From: Pontixanthobacter aquaemixtae
Lineage (GTDB): Bacteria > Pseudomonadota > Alphaproteobacteria > Sphingomonadales > Sphingomonadaceae
Direction: 5' to 3'
Length of the DNA stretch: 64,000 nucleotides
NCBI RefSeq assembly: GCF_009827395.1
Contig: NZ_WTYX01000001.1
Location: forward strand, 708,001-772,000
The first letter of the stretch is position 1, and each line of letters opens with the position of its first letter. The translations under genes were made by a program, and so were the position numbers. The notes beneath the pieces were generated by a model that saw nothing but the letters and a program-made list of their open reading frames with translations, ran no database searches and was not told the origin of the DNA. Shown one piece after another: positions 9,163-19,282 of the stretch.

Positions 9163-11199
9163 TCAGTTGAAACCGTTGCCCGCTTCGGCCTTGCCGCGCA
9201 GGTAATCGGAGACCGGCAGGCCATGCTTTTCCAAACCGGCGATTACCGTGTCCAAGCCGATTTGCGATGCCCAGAACATCGGGCCACCGGTATAGAGCGG
9301 CCAGCCATAGCCGTTGATCCAGACGACATCGATGTCGCTGGCGCGCTGGGCCATGCCTTCCTCAAGGATCTTGGCTCCTTCATTGACCATGGGGTATAGA
9401 AGCCGCTCGCGAATTTCGTCTTTCGAAATCTCGCGCTGCTCGGTGCCTTCCTTGGTCGCGAAATCGGCGATGATCTGTTTTACTTCATCCGACGGAGTGC
9501 GATTGCGCGATTCGTCGTAATCGTAGAAACCCTTGCCGGCTTTCTGGCCGAAACGACCGGCGGTACACAAGGCCTCGCGCACGGTTGTGACCTTTTGCGG
9601 ATCGCGGTGCCAGCCGATATCGATACCGGCGAGATCGCCCATCTGGAACGGCCCCATCGGGAAACCGAATTCGAGCAGGACGTCATCGACGTCCCAGTAA
9701 TTCGCGCCTTCCATGATCAGCTGGTTGGCCTGTTGCTGGCGCGGAGAGAGCATACGGTTGCCGATAAAGCCCGGGCATACTCCCGAAACAGCGGCGATCT
9801 TACCGATCTTCTTGGCCAGCTTCATCGATGTGGCAAGAACATCATCGCGCGTCTTTTCCCCGCGCACCACTTCCAGCAGTTTCATGACGTTTGCCGGTGA
9901 GAAGAAGTGCAGGCCGATCACATGGCCGGGGCGCTGCGTGGCGGTCGCGATTTCGTCAATGTCGAGATAGCTGGTGTTCGAAGCCAGAATGGCGCCGTCC
10001 TTCACCACTTCGTCTAGCTTCGCGAAGACTTCCTTCTTCACGTCCATATTCTCGTACACGGCCTCGATCACGAGGTCGCAATCGGCGAGATCGCCGTAGT
10101 CGAGCGTCGGGGTCAGAATGCCCATCGCCTGTTCGACCTGCTCCATTGTCATGCGGCCGCGCTTTGCGGTGTTTTCGTAATTCTTGCGCATTACCCCTGT
10201 TCCGCGGTCCAGCGCATCCTGCTTCATTTCGAGGATCGTGACAGGGATCCCTGCAGAAAGGAAATTCATCGCGATGCCGCCGCCCATTGTGCCTGCACCG
10301 ACGATGCCGACTTTATTGACCGGCAAGATCGGCGTGTCGGCTGGCACATCGTCGATCTTGTTGGCGGCGCGCTCGGCAAAGAAGTAATGGCGCATCGCTT
10401 GCGATTGCGATCCGGTCATCAGCGCTGTGAACAGCTCGCGCTCCTTCTTCACCCCATCTGCGTAAGACAGCTCACCTGCTGCCTTGACCGCTTTGATCGC
10501 CGCATTGGGCGCGTCAAACCCGCGCATCTTGCGCCCGTTCTTCGCGCGGAATTCGTCGAAGATATCGGGGTTCTTGATCCCGTCTTCATTGGCGGTGCCT
10601 TCGCTGGAGCGGGGAACGGGCTGTCCCACTTTGGACTTGGCGAAAGCGATTGCCTGTCCCGCCAGATCGTCTTCGTTCACAACGTCATCCAGCAGGCCGA
10701 TATCCTTGGCCTTTTTCGCCGAAATGGGATTACCGATCGCGACGAGCGGAAGGGCGGCTTCCGCCCCGACAAGGCGCGGCAAACGCTGAGTCCCCGCAGC
10801 GCCGGGGATCAGGCCCAGCTTGACTTCCGGCAGACCGAGTTTGGCACTCGGCACCGCGAGACGATAATGGCATGCAAGCGCGACTTCGCAGCCGCCGCCA
10901 AGCGCGGTTCCGTGAATGGCCGCAACAACCGGCTTGTCGCTGGCTTCCAACCGGTCAAGCGCGTCGGGAAGGCTTGGTCCGACAGGCGGTTTGCCGAATT
11001 CGGTGATGTCGGCGCCGGCAAAGAAAGTGCGCCCGTCACAGCGGACAACAACCGCCTCCACGGCGTCGTCCGAAAGCGCTTCCTCAATTCCTTCGACAAG
11101 GCCCGCGCGAACAGCTTGGCCCAGCGCGTTCACCGGTGGATTATCAGAGATGATGACCAGAACATTATCATGGCGTTCGGTGCGAATGGGAGATGTCAT
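9163..11199 (-). CDS. bifunctional enoyl-CoA hydratase / 3-hydroxyacyl-CoA dehydrogenase
   Basis: FadB/FadJ-type beta-oxidation enzyme, 678 aa. The hydratase (crotonase) domain covers about residues 1-190 with oxyanion region GTALGGGCE and both acid/base glutamates: Glu105 (GGGCE) and Glu125 (GLPEVKLG). The dehydrogenase domain starts near 293 with [11 protein letters not shown], the NAD-binding GxGxxG. The catalytic His lies in [15 protein letters not shown]. The C-terminal 3HCDH domains follow, ending with the typical [15 protein letters not shown] segment. It hydrates trans-2-enoyl-CoA and oxidises the 3-hydroxyacyl-CoA to 3-ketoacyl-CoA, the step before thiolase; a thiolase gene lies divergently at 12645. 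It begins 15 bp after the serine hydrolase gene, so the two are probably cotranscribed. Confidence 0.95.
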   Translation of the reverse strand: MTSPIRTERHDNVLVIISDNPPVNALGQAVRAGLVEGIEEALSDDAVEAVVVRCDGRTFFAGADITEFGKPPVGPSLPDALDRLEASDKPVVAAIHGTALGGGCEVALACHYRLAVPSAKLGLPEVKLGLIPGAAGTQRLPRLVGAEAALPLVAIGNPISAKKAKDIGLLDDVVNEDDLAGQAIAFAKSKVGQPVPRSSEGTANEDGIKNPDIFDEFRAKNGRKMRGFDAPNAAIKAVKAAGELSYADGVKKERELFTALMTGSQSQAMRHYFFAERAANKIDDVPADTPILPVNKVGIVGAGTMGGGIAMNFLSAGIPVTILEMKQDALDRGTGVMRKNYENTAKRGRMTMEQVEQAMGILTPTLDYGDLADCDLVIEAVYENMDVKKEVFAKLDEVVKDGAILASNTSYLDIDEIATATQRPGHVIGLHFFSPANVMKLLEVVRGEKTRDDVLATSMKLAKKIGKIAAVSGVCPGFIGNRMLSPRQQQANQLIMEGANYWDVDDVLLEFGFPMGPFQMGDLAGIDIGWHRDPQKVTTVREALCTAGRFGQKAGKGFYDYDESRNRTPSDEVKQIIADFATKEGTEQREISKDEIRERLLYPMVNEGAKILEEGMAQRASDIDVVWINGYGWPLYTGGPMFWASQIGLDTVIAGLEKHGLPVSDYLRGKAEAGNGFN

Positions 11200-11214
11200 G
11201 GAAGTCAGGCTCCT

Positions 11215-12447
11215 TCAGGAATAGCTTTTGGTGAGTGCCGAATAGATCATCGTCTTAAGCTGTCGGCGAATGGGGTAGGTGGAAGACGGATAAAGCTGCG
11301 TCATGAAAACCATCGTTATGCGTTCGACGGGGTCAACAAAGAACGCAGTCGAATAGGCGCCGCCCCAATAAAACTCGCCCATGCTGGCGGGCATCAAAGT
11401 GCGCGCGGGGTCAACCACGACAGCAAAGCCGAGGCCGAAGCCCGTGCCGGCATTGTTGGCCTCGCTAAACAGGCTCTGGCTCATCTCGGTCAGGTCGGCC
11501 CCACCTGGCAGATGGTTTGCGGTCATCAGATCCAGTGTCTTGGGTGCGATGATCTGTCCGCCTTCAAACTGTCCCTTGTTCAACAGCATGGTGCAGAAAC
11601 GATTATAGTCAGAAGCTGTCGAGATGAGACCGCCGCCGCCGGAGTGAAATTTTGCGGTTTCGGAAAGCCGGCTTTCCGCCGCTTTGTCGATCAATTGCGG
11701 CCCATTGCCGGGTCGGTATCCATAGCAATCAGCGAGCCTGTCTTGCTTGGCTGGATCAAGATCAAAGCCGGTGTCCTGCATCCCGAGCGGTTCGAAAATA
11801 TGCCGTTTGAAATACTTGCCCAGCTTCATGCCTGAAAGTCGCTCGACACAAATGCCAAGCACATCGGTGCTCACCGAATAATTCCAGCGCGAACCCGGCT
11901 CGAACTCAAGCGGAATGCGCGATAGGGTCTCGATATACTCATCCGACGAAATTGCACCGCGCGAAAGGTCCAGCTCGGCCTTGCGATAGGCGGCATCAAT
12001 GCTCGACCGGTTCTGGAAACCGTAAGTCAGGCCCGACATGTGGGTCATCAAATCGACGAACCGCATCGGCCTGCCGCGCGCCATAGGTGCGAAGGGAACC
12101 GATCCGCCGCCACCTGCATAAGCGCCCAGATTCGCAAATTCCGGCAATACGCGAGAGACCGGATCGTCCAGCGCGACCTTGCATTGTTCAACCAGTTGCA
12201 TGAACGCGATCGAAGTGACGGGTTTGGTCATGCTGGCGATGCGGAACAGCGCGTCTTCGCGCATGGGCGTGCCATCGTCACGCAAACTGCCGCCATGATA
12301 ATAATATGCTGGCTTGCCATCGCGCGACACCAGCAGTTGGACGTTTTTCAACTTTGAATTGGCGAGATAGTTCTCATCCAGAAACTGTTCCAAGCGCCCG
12401 AGTCGATCCGCATCGAAACCCAGCGAAGCCGCGCCATTTACGTCCAT
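11215..12447 (-). CDS. serine hydrolase, class C beta-lactamase-like esterase
   Basis: Beta-lactamase-fold serine hydrolase of the EstB/class C type, 410 aa. The SxxK motif is Ser72-Met-Thr-Lys75 (ASMTKPVTS) and the second motif is Tyr190-Ser-Val (RWNYSVS), more like the esterase branch than the YAN of true beta-lactamases. There is no signal peptide, so it is probably cytoplasmic and acts on an ester, not on cell wall. Start ATG 12447 has GGGAGGAT upstream. It is the first gene of the minus-strand group followed by the FadB-like enzyme and an MFS transporter, which places it in catabolism. The exact substrate cannot be read from sequence. Confidence 0.87.
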   Translation of the reverse strand: MDVNGAASLGFDADRLGRLEQFLDENYLANSKLKNVQLLVSRDGKPAYYYHGGSLRDDGTPMREDALFRIASMTKPVTSIAFMQLVEQCKVALDDPVSRVLPEFANLGAYAGGGGSVPFAPMARGRPMRFVDLMTHMSGLTYGFQNRSSIDAAYRKAELDLSRGAISSDEYIETLSRIPLEFEPGSRWNYSVSTDVLGICVERLSGMKLGKYFKRHIFEPLGMQDTGFDLDPAKQDRLADCYGYRPGNGPQLIDKAAESRLSETAKFHSGGGGLISTASDYNRFCTMLLNKGQFEGGQIIAPKTLDLMTANHLPGGADLTEMSQSLFSEANNAGTGFGLGFAVVVDPARTLMPASMGEFYWGGAYSTAFFVDPVERITMVFMTQLYPSSTYPIRRQLKTMIYSALTKSYS

Positions 12448-12464
12448 CTAAATCCTCCCGAGGC

Positions 12465-12481
12465 ATGGATGGTTGATCCAT
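12465..12481. promoter_or_regulatory. palindrome in divergent promoter region
   Basis: ATGGAT (12465-12470) and ATCCAT (12476-12481) form a 6-bp inverted repeat with a 5-base spacer, just upstream of the serine hydrolase and opposite the thiolase. The rest of 12482-12560 is AT-rich, as for divergent promoters. A candidate operator for the tandem TetR regulator at 15643; short arms make this weak. Confidence 0.25.
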
Positions 12482-12644
12482 ACCTTTTGTTTATTCGACT
12501 TCCACTACACAAAAATTTTACACTGATAAAGATCATACCCAAAATTCAAAAATGTTTCACATCCCTTGCTAGAGCGTGCAATCGCGGTTTAGATTGAAGC
12601 AAACGCCGATCAACGAATCGGTGAATGGGAAAGGAAATTCGAAG

Positions 12645-13823
12645 ATGCGTGACGCCGTCATTGTGTCCACTGCCAGGACACCTCTTGCCAAATCGATCCG
12701 CGGGGCATTCAACAAAACTCACCCGGTCAGGTTGGGCGCCTGTTCTGTAGAAGCGGCGGTCGAGCGGGCCAAGCTGGACGGCGCAGAAATTGAAGACGTC
12801 GTGATCGGGGCGGCAAGCCAGGGCGGGGCACAAGGCTTCAATATGGGGCGCCAGATTGCGCTGCGTGCAGGGCTGCCGATTGATGTGGCCGGGATGACTA
12901 TCGACCGTCAGTGTTCGAGCGGCCTCATGGCCATTGCGACTGCGGCCAAGCAGATCATTGTCGACCGGATGGATATCTGCGTCGCGGGCGGCGTCGAATC
13001 GATAACGGCCATCCGCAACAATGTCGGCAAGCCCGAACGCGACGAGGAACTGCTGAAGATGCACCCTGACATCTTCATGCCGATGATCGGAACCGCGGAA
13101 GTAGTGGCCAAACGTTATGGCATTTCGCGCGAGGAACAGGATGCCTATTCGCTCCAGTCGCAGCAGCGCACAGCGGCGGCGCAGCAGGCCGGGAAATTCG
13201 CTGATGAACTCATCGAAGTTTCGACCGTGATGGAGGTGAAAGACCGCGAGACCGGTGAGGTTTCCAGCAAAGAGGTCACCATCGACATGGACGACTGCAA
13301 CCGGCCCGGCACCACCGCCGAAGGGCTGGCCAAACTCGATCCGGTTATGGGCGAAGGCTATTCAATCACCGCAGGCAATGCCAGCCAGCTTGCAGACGGT
13401 TCGTCGGCCAGTGTGCTGATGGAAGCAGAGATCGCAAAAGCACGCGGGCTTGAACCGTTGGGCCGATATGTCGGGATGGCGGTTGCCGGAACCAAGCCTG
13501 ACGAAATGGGCATTGGGCCCGTATTCGCGATCCCCAAGCTGCTGAAGCGGTTTGATCTGTCGATCGACGACATCGGGCTGTGGGAATTGAACGAGGCTTT
13601 CGCGGTGCAGGTCCTCTATTGCCGCGACAAGCTGGGGCTTCCCGACGACAGGCTCAACGTAAACGGTGGCTCGATCTCTATCGGTCACCCATTCGGAATG
13701 ACCGGCGCGCGCTGCGTCGGCCATGCTTTGCTAGAGGGGCGGCGGCGCGGCGTGAAATATGTCGTTGTCACCATGTGTGTCGGTGGCGGGATGGGCGCCG
13801 CTGGCCTGTTCGAGGTTCTGTAA
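12645..13823 (+). CDS. thiolase (acetyl-CoA acyltransferase)
   Basis: Thiolase of the degradative FadA/acetyl-CoA acetyltransferase type, 392 aa: cleaves 3-ketoacyl-CoA with CoA to acetyl-CoA (or propionyl-CoA) and a shortened acyl-CoA. The nucleophilic Cys90 lies in DRQCSSGL, His348 in GHPFGMTG and the second acid/base Cys378 in [11 protein letters not shown], so the active site is complete. I chose ATG 12645, where the family start [13 protein letters not shown] begins and AAGGAA lies upstream; a longer in-frame start at 12576 adds residues with no thiolase similarity. The last base of the stop overlaps the start of the acyl-CoA synthetase, so the two are translationally coupled. Confidence 0.95.
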   Translation: MRDAVIVSTARTPLAKSIRGAFNKTHPVRLGACSVEAAVERAKLDGAEIEDVVIGAASQGGAQGFNMGRQIALRAGLPIDVAGMTIDRQCSSGLMAIATAAKQIIVDRMDICVAGGVESITAIRNNVGKPERDEELLKMHPDIFMPMIGTAEVVAKRYGISREEQDAYSLQSQQRTAAAQQAGKFADELIEVSTVMEVKDRETGEVSSKEVTIDMDDCNRPGTTAEGLAKLDPVMGEGYSITAGNASQLADGSSASVLMEAEIAKARGLEPLGRYVGMAVAGTKPDEMGIGPVFAIPKLLKRFDLSIDDIGLWELNEAFAVQVLYCRDKLGLPDDRLNVNGGSISIGHPFGMTGARCVGHALLEGRRRGVKYVVVTMCVGGGMGAAGLFEVL

Positions 13824-15574
13824 TGGCCAGCGCATCACAGACTGCGAATCTCGCATCGGCAATCGGCTGGACACCGCCTGAGGGCTGGCCTGCCATCAGC
13901 CGCGACAAATGCCGCGAAATCCTGACCGCCCCGGGCGAACGCTTCGAAATGGAAGAGGTCGACATCCGCGGGGTTACCTTGCGCACGTGGAAAAACGCCC
14001 CGCCAAATCTGCGCGCTATCGCACTCCTCGGCCAGTCGCACGGTCAGCGCGAATTCGTGATCTATGAAGATGATCGCGTCACTTACGATGCCTGGTTCAG
14101 GGCAGTCGCCACGCTCGCGCACGAGTTCAAATCGCGCGGAGTTGAGAAAGGTGACAGGGTCGCTTTGGCCATGCGCAATTTGCCGGAATGGCCGGTCGTC
14201 TTTTTCGCAGCGGTAACGGTCGGCGCGATCTGCGTGCCGCTAAACGCATGGTGGACGGGGCCGGAGCTTGCTTACGGCCTTGAAAATTCGGGCACGAAAT
14301 TGCTGGTTTGCGATGAAGAGCGGTGGGAACGAATTGCGGAATATCGTGATCAGTGCCCAGCTCTGGAGACGGTGTTCGTTGCCCGAGCCGAGGCTGCGCA
14401 CGAAGGCGTTGCAGCTCTTGAGTCGGTAATCGGACAGCCTCTGACCTATGCGGATTTGCCTTCGCGTGAATTGCCGGATGTCGATATCGCACCGGATGAT
14501 GATGCAACGATATTCTACACCAGCGGCACCACGGGTAAGCCCAAGGGCGCACTCGGCACGCATCGCAACCTATGCACAAATATCCTGTCCAGCGGCTACA
14601 ATGCCGGTTGTGCCGTCCTGCGGCGCGGCGAGACCATTCCTGAGCCTGTGCCGAAAACGGGCCTTACCGTTATCCCTCTGTTCCATGTAACCGCCTGTTC
14701 GGCGGGCCTGATGGGCAACATCGTGGCCGGCAACACGCTGGTGTTCATGCACAAATGGGATCCGGTCGAAGCATTCAAGATTATCGAGCGCGAGAAAGTC
14801 AATTCGACCGGCGGTGTTCCAACGATTGCGTGGCAATTGCTCGAACATCCCGAGCGCAAGAATTATGATCTCTCCAGCATCGAAGCGATTGCTTATGGCG
14901 GGGCGCCAGCTGCGCCCGAGCTGGTGCGCAAGATCCGTGAAGAGTTCGGCGCGCTGCCGGGAAATGGTTGGGGCATGACCGAAACCATGGCCACAGTGAC
15001 CGGCCATTCTTCGGAAGACTATCTCAACCGCCCCGACAGCTGCGGCCCGCCAGTCGCGGTGGCCGATCTCAAGATCATGAGCGAGGATGGTTCGCGCGAG
15101 CTTCCTGTTGGGGAAATCGGTGAATTATGGGCGCGCGGACCGATGGTGGTGAAGGGTTATTGGAAGAACCCGGAAGCCACGAGCGAGACTTTCGTCGATG
15201 GCTGGGTCAAAACCGGCGATCTTGCGCGGCTCGATGAGGAAGGGTGGTGCTATATCGCCGATCGGGCGAAGGACATGATCATCCGCGGGGGCGAGAATAT
15301 CTATTCCTCCGAGGTTGAGAATGTTCTTTATGATCATCCGGCGGTAACCGATGCTGCGCTTGTCGGTTTGCCGCATCAACAGCTCGGGGAAGAACCCGCG
15401 GCGGTGGTGCATCTGGCGCCTGGAACAGAGGCGAGCGAAGCCGAATTGCAGGAATGGGTCGCGGATCGCCTTGCGCGGTTCAAAGTGCCCGTCCGCATCG
15501 TATTTTCGAAAGAGACACTGCCGAGAAACGCAAACGGGAAAATACTCAAGAAGGAACTGGCAAGTTTCTTCTGA
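13823..15574 (+). CDS. acyl-CoA synthetase (AMP-forming)
   Basis: Adenylate-forming acyl-CoA ligase, 583 aa; activates a carboxylic acid with ATP and CoA. Core motifs are complete: P-loop-like FYTSGTTGKPKGA, then GWGMTETMATVTGHS, GELWARGPMVVKGYW, the hinge Asp in VKTGDLARLDEEGW, and DMIIRGGENIYSSEVE. The terminal Lys is in LPRNANGKILKKEL. The start ATG 13823 overlaps the thiolase stop (TAATG), so the long upstream extension of the frame is discarded. It forms a plus-strand operon with the thiolase and probably the tandem TetR regulator that follows 68 bp later. The acid activated is unknown; its length and motifs fit fatty-acid or alicyclic-acid ligases. Confidence 0.94.
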   Translation: MASASQTANLASAIGWTPPEGWPAISRDKCREILTAPGERFEMEEVDIRGVTLRTWKNAPPNLRAIALLGQSHGQREFVIYEDDRVTYDAWFRAVATLAHEFKSRGVEKGDRVALAMRNLPEWPVVFFAAVTVGAICVPLNAWWTGPELAYGLENSGTKLLVCDEERWERIAEYRDQCPALETVFVARAEAAHEGVAALESVIGQPLTYADLPSRELPDVDIAPDDDATIFYTSGTTGKPKGALGTHRNLCTNILSSGYNAGCAVLRRGETIPEPVPKTGLTVIPLFHVTACSAGLMGNIVAGNTLVFMHKWDPVEAFKIIEREKVNSTGGVPTIAWQLLEHPERKNYDLSSIEAIAYGGAPAAPELVRKIREEFGALPGNGWGMTETMATVTGHSSEDYLNRPDSCGPPVAVADLKIMSEDGSRELPVGEIGELWARGPMVVKGYWKNPEATSETFVDGWVKTGDLARLDEEGWCYIADRAKDMIIRGGENIYSSEVENVLYDHPAVTDAALVGLPHQQLGEEPAAVVHLAPGTEASEAELQEWVADRLARFKVPVRIVFSKETLPRNANGKILKKELASFF

Positions 15575-15642
15575 GGATAGATTTTCGCATTTTGTTGGCG
15601 GGGATGGCAACGTGATGTAGGTTCGCTGGATTGGGGAGACGG

Positions 15643-16875
15643 ATGGCCACTAAATCCGACGTGACGACCAAATACGGCGAAAAGCGCAGCGCGATCGTTC
15701 ACGCGGCTTCCGTGTTGATTAACGAGACGGGGGTGAAGGCAACCACCCTCACCAAAGTCGCGCGCGCGATCGGGCTGAATGCGACCAGCGTAACCTATTA
15801 CTTCCCTCGCAAGGACGAGCTGATCGTCACGGTCTATGAAGAGACTATTGCGCTGATGAAAGCGACCGCCGAGGCAGCCTTGGCGGAAGACACGGTCGAA
15901 AAGCGGATAGCAAAGTTCGTTTCGTTGCACGTTGCCTTGCGCGAACGCATCCGCCGCGGCGAACGCGGCCTGATCACCGCGCTTTCGGAAATCCGCTCGC
16001 TCGATCAGGAATATCAGGATGATTTGCTGCTGAAATACCGCGCAGTCGTGAACGATGTGCGCGCCTTTTTTGGTGATCCCGATGCTGAGGCCACTCGCGC
16101 GCTTTTTTCGGCGCGCGCGCACATCCTGATCGAAGCCATATTGTGGTGGCCGGTCTGGTCCTTGCGCTATTCCTATCTCGATTTTCCGCGGGTCGAGAAG
16201 AAGATCGTCGAAATATTGTGCCACGGCATTCCTGCGAAGTCAGGTGATTGGGCACCGCTGGAGCTTGGCGAGGGGCCATGGCGGAGCAACAGCGATATGC
16301 CGGTCCAGCAGAATGACGAATTCCTGCGTGCGGCGACGTTGATGATTAACGAGCGCGGCTATCGCGGGGCTTCGGTCAACCGGATCGCCGAAGCGCTGAG
16401 TGTGACCAAGGGAAGCTTTTACCACCATCACGACGCGAAAGACGATCTGGTGATGGAGTGCTTCCAGCGGTCTTACGACCGTCTATCAAAAGTGCAGATG
16501 GCTGGACTGGAACTCGAAGGGTCATACTGGACACGGCTTTCGAGTGTTCTCAACGAACTGATTGATGTGCAGTTTTTCGACGCCATGCCCTTGCTCCGCA
16601 CGACTGCGTTGCAGGCTCTTGATAGCGCGCACAAAACCGATGTTGTGATGCGATCAAACCGTTTGGCGCGGAGATTTGCCGGGTTCCTTATCGATGGCAT
16701 TGTCGATGGTTCGGTCAAGCCGGTCGATCCGCTCGTTGCCAGCCAGATCATCATGTCGACGCTGAACGGCGCTTACGAAGCCCGCCGCTGGGCTGCGCGC
16801 TTCGATCAGCCGGAGACGGCGATCAAGACATATCTGTCAGTGCTGAGCAGGGGCATGCTGGCCGACCCTGATTGA
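15643..16875 (+). CDS. fused tandem TetR-family regulator (two HTH units)
   Basis: Transcriptional regulator of 410 aa containing two complete TetR units in one chain. Unit 1 (about 1-210) has the helix-turn-helix TTLTKVARAIGLNATSVTYY followed by FPRKDEL. Unit 2 (about 223-410) has ASVNRIAEALSVTKGSFYHH followed by HDAKDDL. Each is followed by its own roughly 150-residue ligand-binding region; a normal TetR protein is about 200 aa. Start ATG 15643 is preceded by GGGGAGACGG; an in-frame TTG at 15631 would span this site. It follows the acyl-CoA synthetase and ends 5 bp from the convergent MFS gene. Likely a repressor of the surrounding beta-oxidation genes responding to an acyl-CoA (inferred). 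Confidence 0.9.
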   Translation: MATKSDVTTKYGEKRSAIVHAASVLINETGVKATTLTKVARAIGLNATSVTYYFPRKDELIVTVYEETIALMKATAEAALAEDTVEKRIAKFVSLHVALRERIRRGERGLITALSEIRSLDQEYQDDLLLKYRAVVNDVRAFFGDPDAEATRALFSARAHILIEAILWWPVWSLRYSYLDFPRVEKKIVEILCHGIPAKSGDWAPLELGEGPWRSNSDMPVQQNDEFLRAATLMINERGYRGASVNRIAEALSVTKGSFYHHHDAKDDLVMECFQRSYDRLSKVQMAGLELEGSYWTRLSSVLNELIDVQFFDAMPLLRTTALQALDSAHKTDVVMRSNRLARRFAGFLIDGIVDGSVKPVDPLVASQIIMSTLNGAYEARRWAARFDQPETAIKTYLSVLSRGMLADPD

Positions 16876-16880
16876 GTCAA

Positions 16881-18188
16881 TCAAGCGGGCCGGTTACGAG
16901 GTTCGCGGACCTTGAACAGCAGCAGCAACAGTGCTGCGATCAGCGCGCTCAGAACAATCGCGAATAGCGGCACGAAACCCTGCGCTGCGATAAGTATACC
17001 CGCCACAATTGGTCCGGCAGCGGCAATTGCGCCTTCCAGAGTGGTGACGAAAGCGAGGCGCATTGGCGTGTCCTCCGTTTGGCCGAATTCCAGCACCATG
17101 GTGGTTGATGCCAGCATCCAACCCGAGCCCCCGATGCCGAGGAGAACGAAGGCCGCGTAGACCGGGAGTTCGGTCTCACCGACCAAAAGCAGGCCCACCC
17201 CGGCAATCGAAGAGATCAGCGACAGAACATAGATGAGCTTGAAACCCCAGCGGTCTCCCATCGGCCCCCAAAGCACATTGGATATCGTGTCGGAACCGAG
17301 GAACAGGAAGCTTAGGCCGCCAATCAGTGCGCCGTCCAGCCCCAGCTGCATGCCCGCATAGACTGTCCAGAATGGCGCGCCTACGCGTGCCATGGTGGAG
17401 AAACACTGGACGACCAGAAACCACGCAAAATCGCGGTCCTGCAACAGCTCGGGAAACTGTTTGATCCGCTCCAGCATCGGCAATTGCGGGCGCGAGACAG
17501 GCGCTGCCGGTTCGCGGATCATTGTCTTCAGAACCACCAAGCCCGCGCTTGTTAGGATGAAGGCAAACAGAAACGTTGTTGCATAGCCGTTGCCGAGCCA
17601 TTCGTCCGCGATCAGGTAATTGCCGGCGACCCAGGCGAGCACCGCCGCGATCAACCCGCCAGCGAAATTGCGGTACCCCTGCAGCCGCCCGCGCTGCCGG
17701 ATGGGGATAAGCTTGCTCATCAGCATCTGGAAAGCGACCCGCTGCGCGCCGGTAAAAAAGCCGAGCAGCAGGAAACAGGCTAAGGTCGCGTAAAGAAGCG
17801 ACTGACCGGTCAGGAAGAAACCGGCCAGTGCCAGCCCCAGGATCATCAGCCGCATCATTGATCCCACGCGGATGGCATAGGGAAGGATGTGGCTGCGGTG
17901 TTCTATTCGTGAACCGCTGGCAATTGGGCTGATCGTTGCGCCAAGCTGGAGCAGGGCGGCCCCCAGACCGACGGCTGCCGTGCTTCCGGTCAGAAGCAAG
18001 AGATAGGCGGGAATGATGGTCGGGGCGTAAATCAGGCGAAAACCCGTCATCCCCAACACACCATGAATGAAGTTGGCGCGGTAATTCGGCTTCAGATTTT
18101 CATCTACAAAACGCGCATGCTCCGCCAGCGCGCGGTGCTGCGCGCTGGCGGGCGTGTCCAAGCCGTCAGGATCTTCTAGCGAATCCAA
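16881..18188 (-). CDS. MFS transporter
   Basis: Major facilitator of 435 aa with about 12 hydrophobic helices and an unusually long hydrophilic N-terminus of about 45 residues before helix 1 (MTGFRLIYAPTIIPAYLLLL). The central loop holds a charged stretch around residue 220. The best start is TTG 18188, two bases after a GAGGGA ribosome-site-like sequence; the spacing is short, so the start is uncertain. It begins 4 bp after the stop of the acyl-CoA dehydrogenase beta-type gene, so it is the last gene of the minus-strand operon running from 24799. The transported compound is unknown, probably the substrate or a product of this pathway. Confidence 0.82.
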   Translation of the reverse strand: MDSLEDPDGLDTPASAQHRALAEHARFVDENLKPNYRANFIHGVLGMTGFRLIYAPTIIPAYLLLLTGSTAAVGLGAALLQLGATISPIASGSRIEHRSHILPYAIRVGSMMRLMILGLALAGFFLTGQSLLYATLACFLLLGFFTGAQRVAFQMLMSKLIPIRQRGRLQGYRNFAGGLIAAVLAWVAGNYLIADEWLGNGYATTFLFAFILTSAGLVVLKTMIREPAAPVSRPQLPMLERIKQFPELLQDRDFAWFLVVQCFSTMARVGAPFWTVYAGMQLGLDGALIGGLSFLFLGSDTISNVLWGPMGDRWGFKLIYVLSLISSIAGVGLLLVGETELPVYAAFVLLGIGGSGWMLASTTMVLEFGQTEDTPMRLAFVTTLEGAIAAAGPIVAGILIAAQGFVPLFAIVLSALIAALLLLLFKVREPRNRPA

Positions 18189-18192
18189 TCCC

Positions 18193-19263
18193 TCAATAAT
18201 CGCTCAGCCTGGCGTAGCGGTCCTTCAGGAAACCGGTGCTGCCGAAGCTGGATTCCAGCACGCGCGCCCGTTTGAGGTAGAAGCCGACATCATATTCGTC
18301 GGTCATTCCGATACCGCCGTGCAATTGGATGCCTTCGCGGCTGAGCTGATGCAGCACCCGGTTGGCTTCCGCTTTGGCAATCGTCGCAGCCTGACTGGTG
18401 AGAAAGCCTGCGTCTATGGCCTGCAAGCCGCCTTCAACCGCAGATCGCATGAGCGCGAGATCGGCGAACAGATCGGCCATCCGGTGTTGCAATGCCTGAA
18501 AGGTCGACAGGACCTGACTGAATTGCACGCGCTGCTTCAAGTAATCGAGCGTGGTATCGAAAACCTGCTGCGCCATGCCCAGCATTTCGCAAGCCGTCAG
18601 AACGCGCGCACGGTCAAGAACCTGGTCGAGCAAATCGTCACCGCCGTCGGTCAGCTTGTCGGCTGCAGCGCCCGCAAATTCGACATCTGCGTGATTGCGC
18701 ATGTCGGCAAGTTTGCGATCGTGCAGGGTAACGCCGTCACCCGATGGAACGAGATAGAGCCCGTCCTTTGCGGCCACGACAAACAGATGCGCGCCATGCG
18801 CCTCGTGCACGAACTTCTTGGTTCCCGAAATTGTGCCGCCTGACACGGTCGTTTCGATCTTGGAGGGCGCGTGACGGGGGCTTTCGTCCACCGCCAGCGT
18901 CGCTACGACTTCGCCCGATGCAATCTTTGGCAACCATTCTGCCTTCTGCGCGTCGCTGCCGCCCAAAACGATTGCCGATGCAGCAATTGTCGTTGCGATC
19001 AGCGGACTGGCGGTGAGCGTTTTGCCTAACTCTTCCACCACGAGGCCAGCGGAGAGCCAGCCGAAGTCGGAACCGCCATGCTCTTCAGGAATGATTATTC
19101 CGGCCCAGCCCATTTCCGCCATGGTCGCATAGACTGATGCGTCCCAAGCCTGCGGATCGCCCGAAGCGCGCACTTTGCGCCACTCGGTCACTGGGCTCTC
19201 ATTGGTGGTCCATTCGCGCGCCATGTCGCGCAGCATTGTTTGTTCTTCGTTGAGAACTGCCAT
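18193..19263 (-). CDS. acyl-CoA dehydrogenase, small/beta-type subunit
   Basis: Acyl-CoA dehydrogenase family protein, 356 aa. It has the fold landmarks (EEHGGSDFGWLSAGLVVEEL, FSQVLSTFQALQHRMADLF, LHGGIGMTDEYDVGFYLKRA), but the usual YEGT(S/E)IQ catalytic region is replaced by SSFGSTGFLKDR, so no obvious catalytic Glu is left. Such chains normally pair with a catalytic partner in two-subunit acyl-CoA dehydrogenases, as in mycobacterial steroid side-chain degradation. The partner is the gene 19 bp upstream (19283-20494). Start ATG 19263 has GGGAG upstream; a longer frame to 19398 overlaps the partner coding region and is rejected. Role: dehydrogenation of a bulky acyl-CoA (inferred from the pairing). 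Confidence 0.9.
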   Translation of the reverse strand: MAVLNEEQTMLRDMAREWTTNESPVTEWRKVRASGDPQAWDASVYATMAEMGWAGIIIPEEHGGSDFGWLSAGLVVEELGKTLTASPLIATTIAASAIVLGGSDAQKAEWLPKIASGEVVATLAVDESPRHAPSKIETTVSGGTISGTKKFVHEAHGAHLFVVAAKDGLYLVPSGDGVTLHDRKLADMRNHADVEFAGAAADKLTDGGDDLLDQVLDRARVLTACEMLGMAQQVFDTTLDYLKQRVQFSQVLSTFQALQHRMADLFADLALMRSAVEGGLQAIDAGFLTSQAATIAKAEANRVLHQLSREGIQLHGGIGMTDEYDVGFYLKRARVLESSFGSTGFLKDRYARLSDY

Positions 19264-19282
19264 TTCTGATGCTCCCGCTTGT

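Noticed and set aside
10387-11835. Long open frame on the plus strand (482 codons)
   Set aside because: It runs antisense through the FadB-like and serine hydrolase genes, whose motifs are complete; the translation has no family features.
11215-12447. Antibiotic-resistance beta-lactamase
   Set aside because: It has the class C fold motifs but YSV rather than YAN, no signal peptide, and sits in a catabolic operon, so an esterase is more likely.
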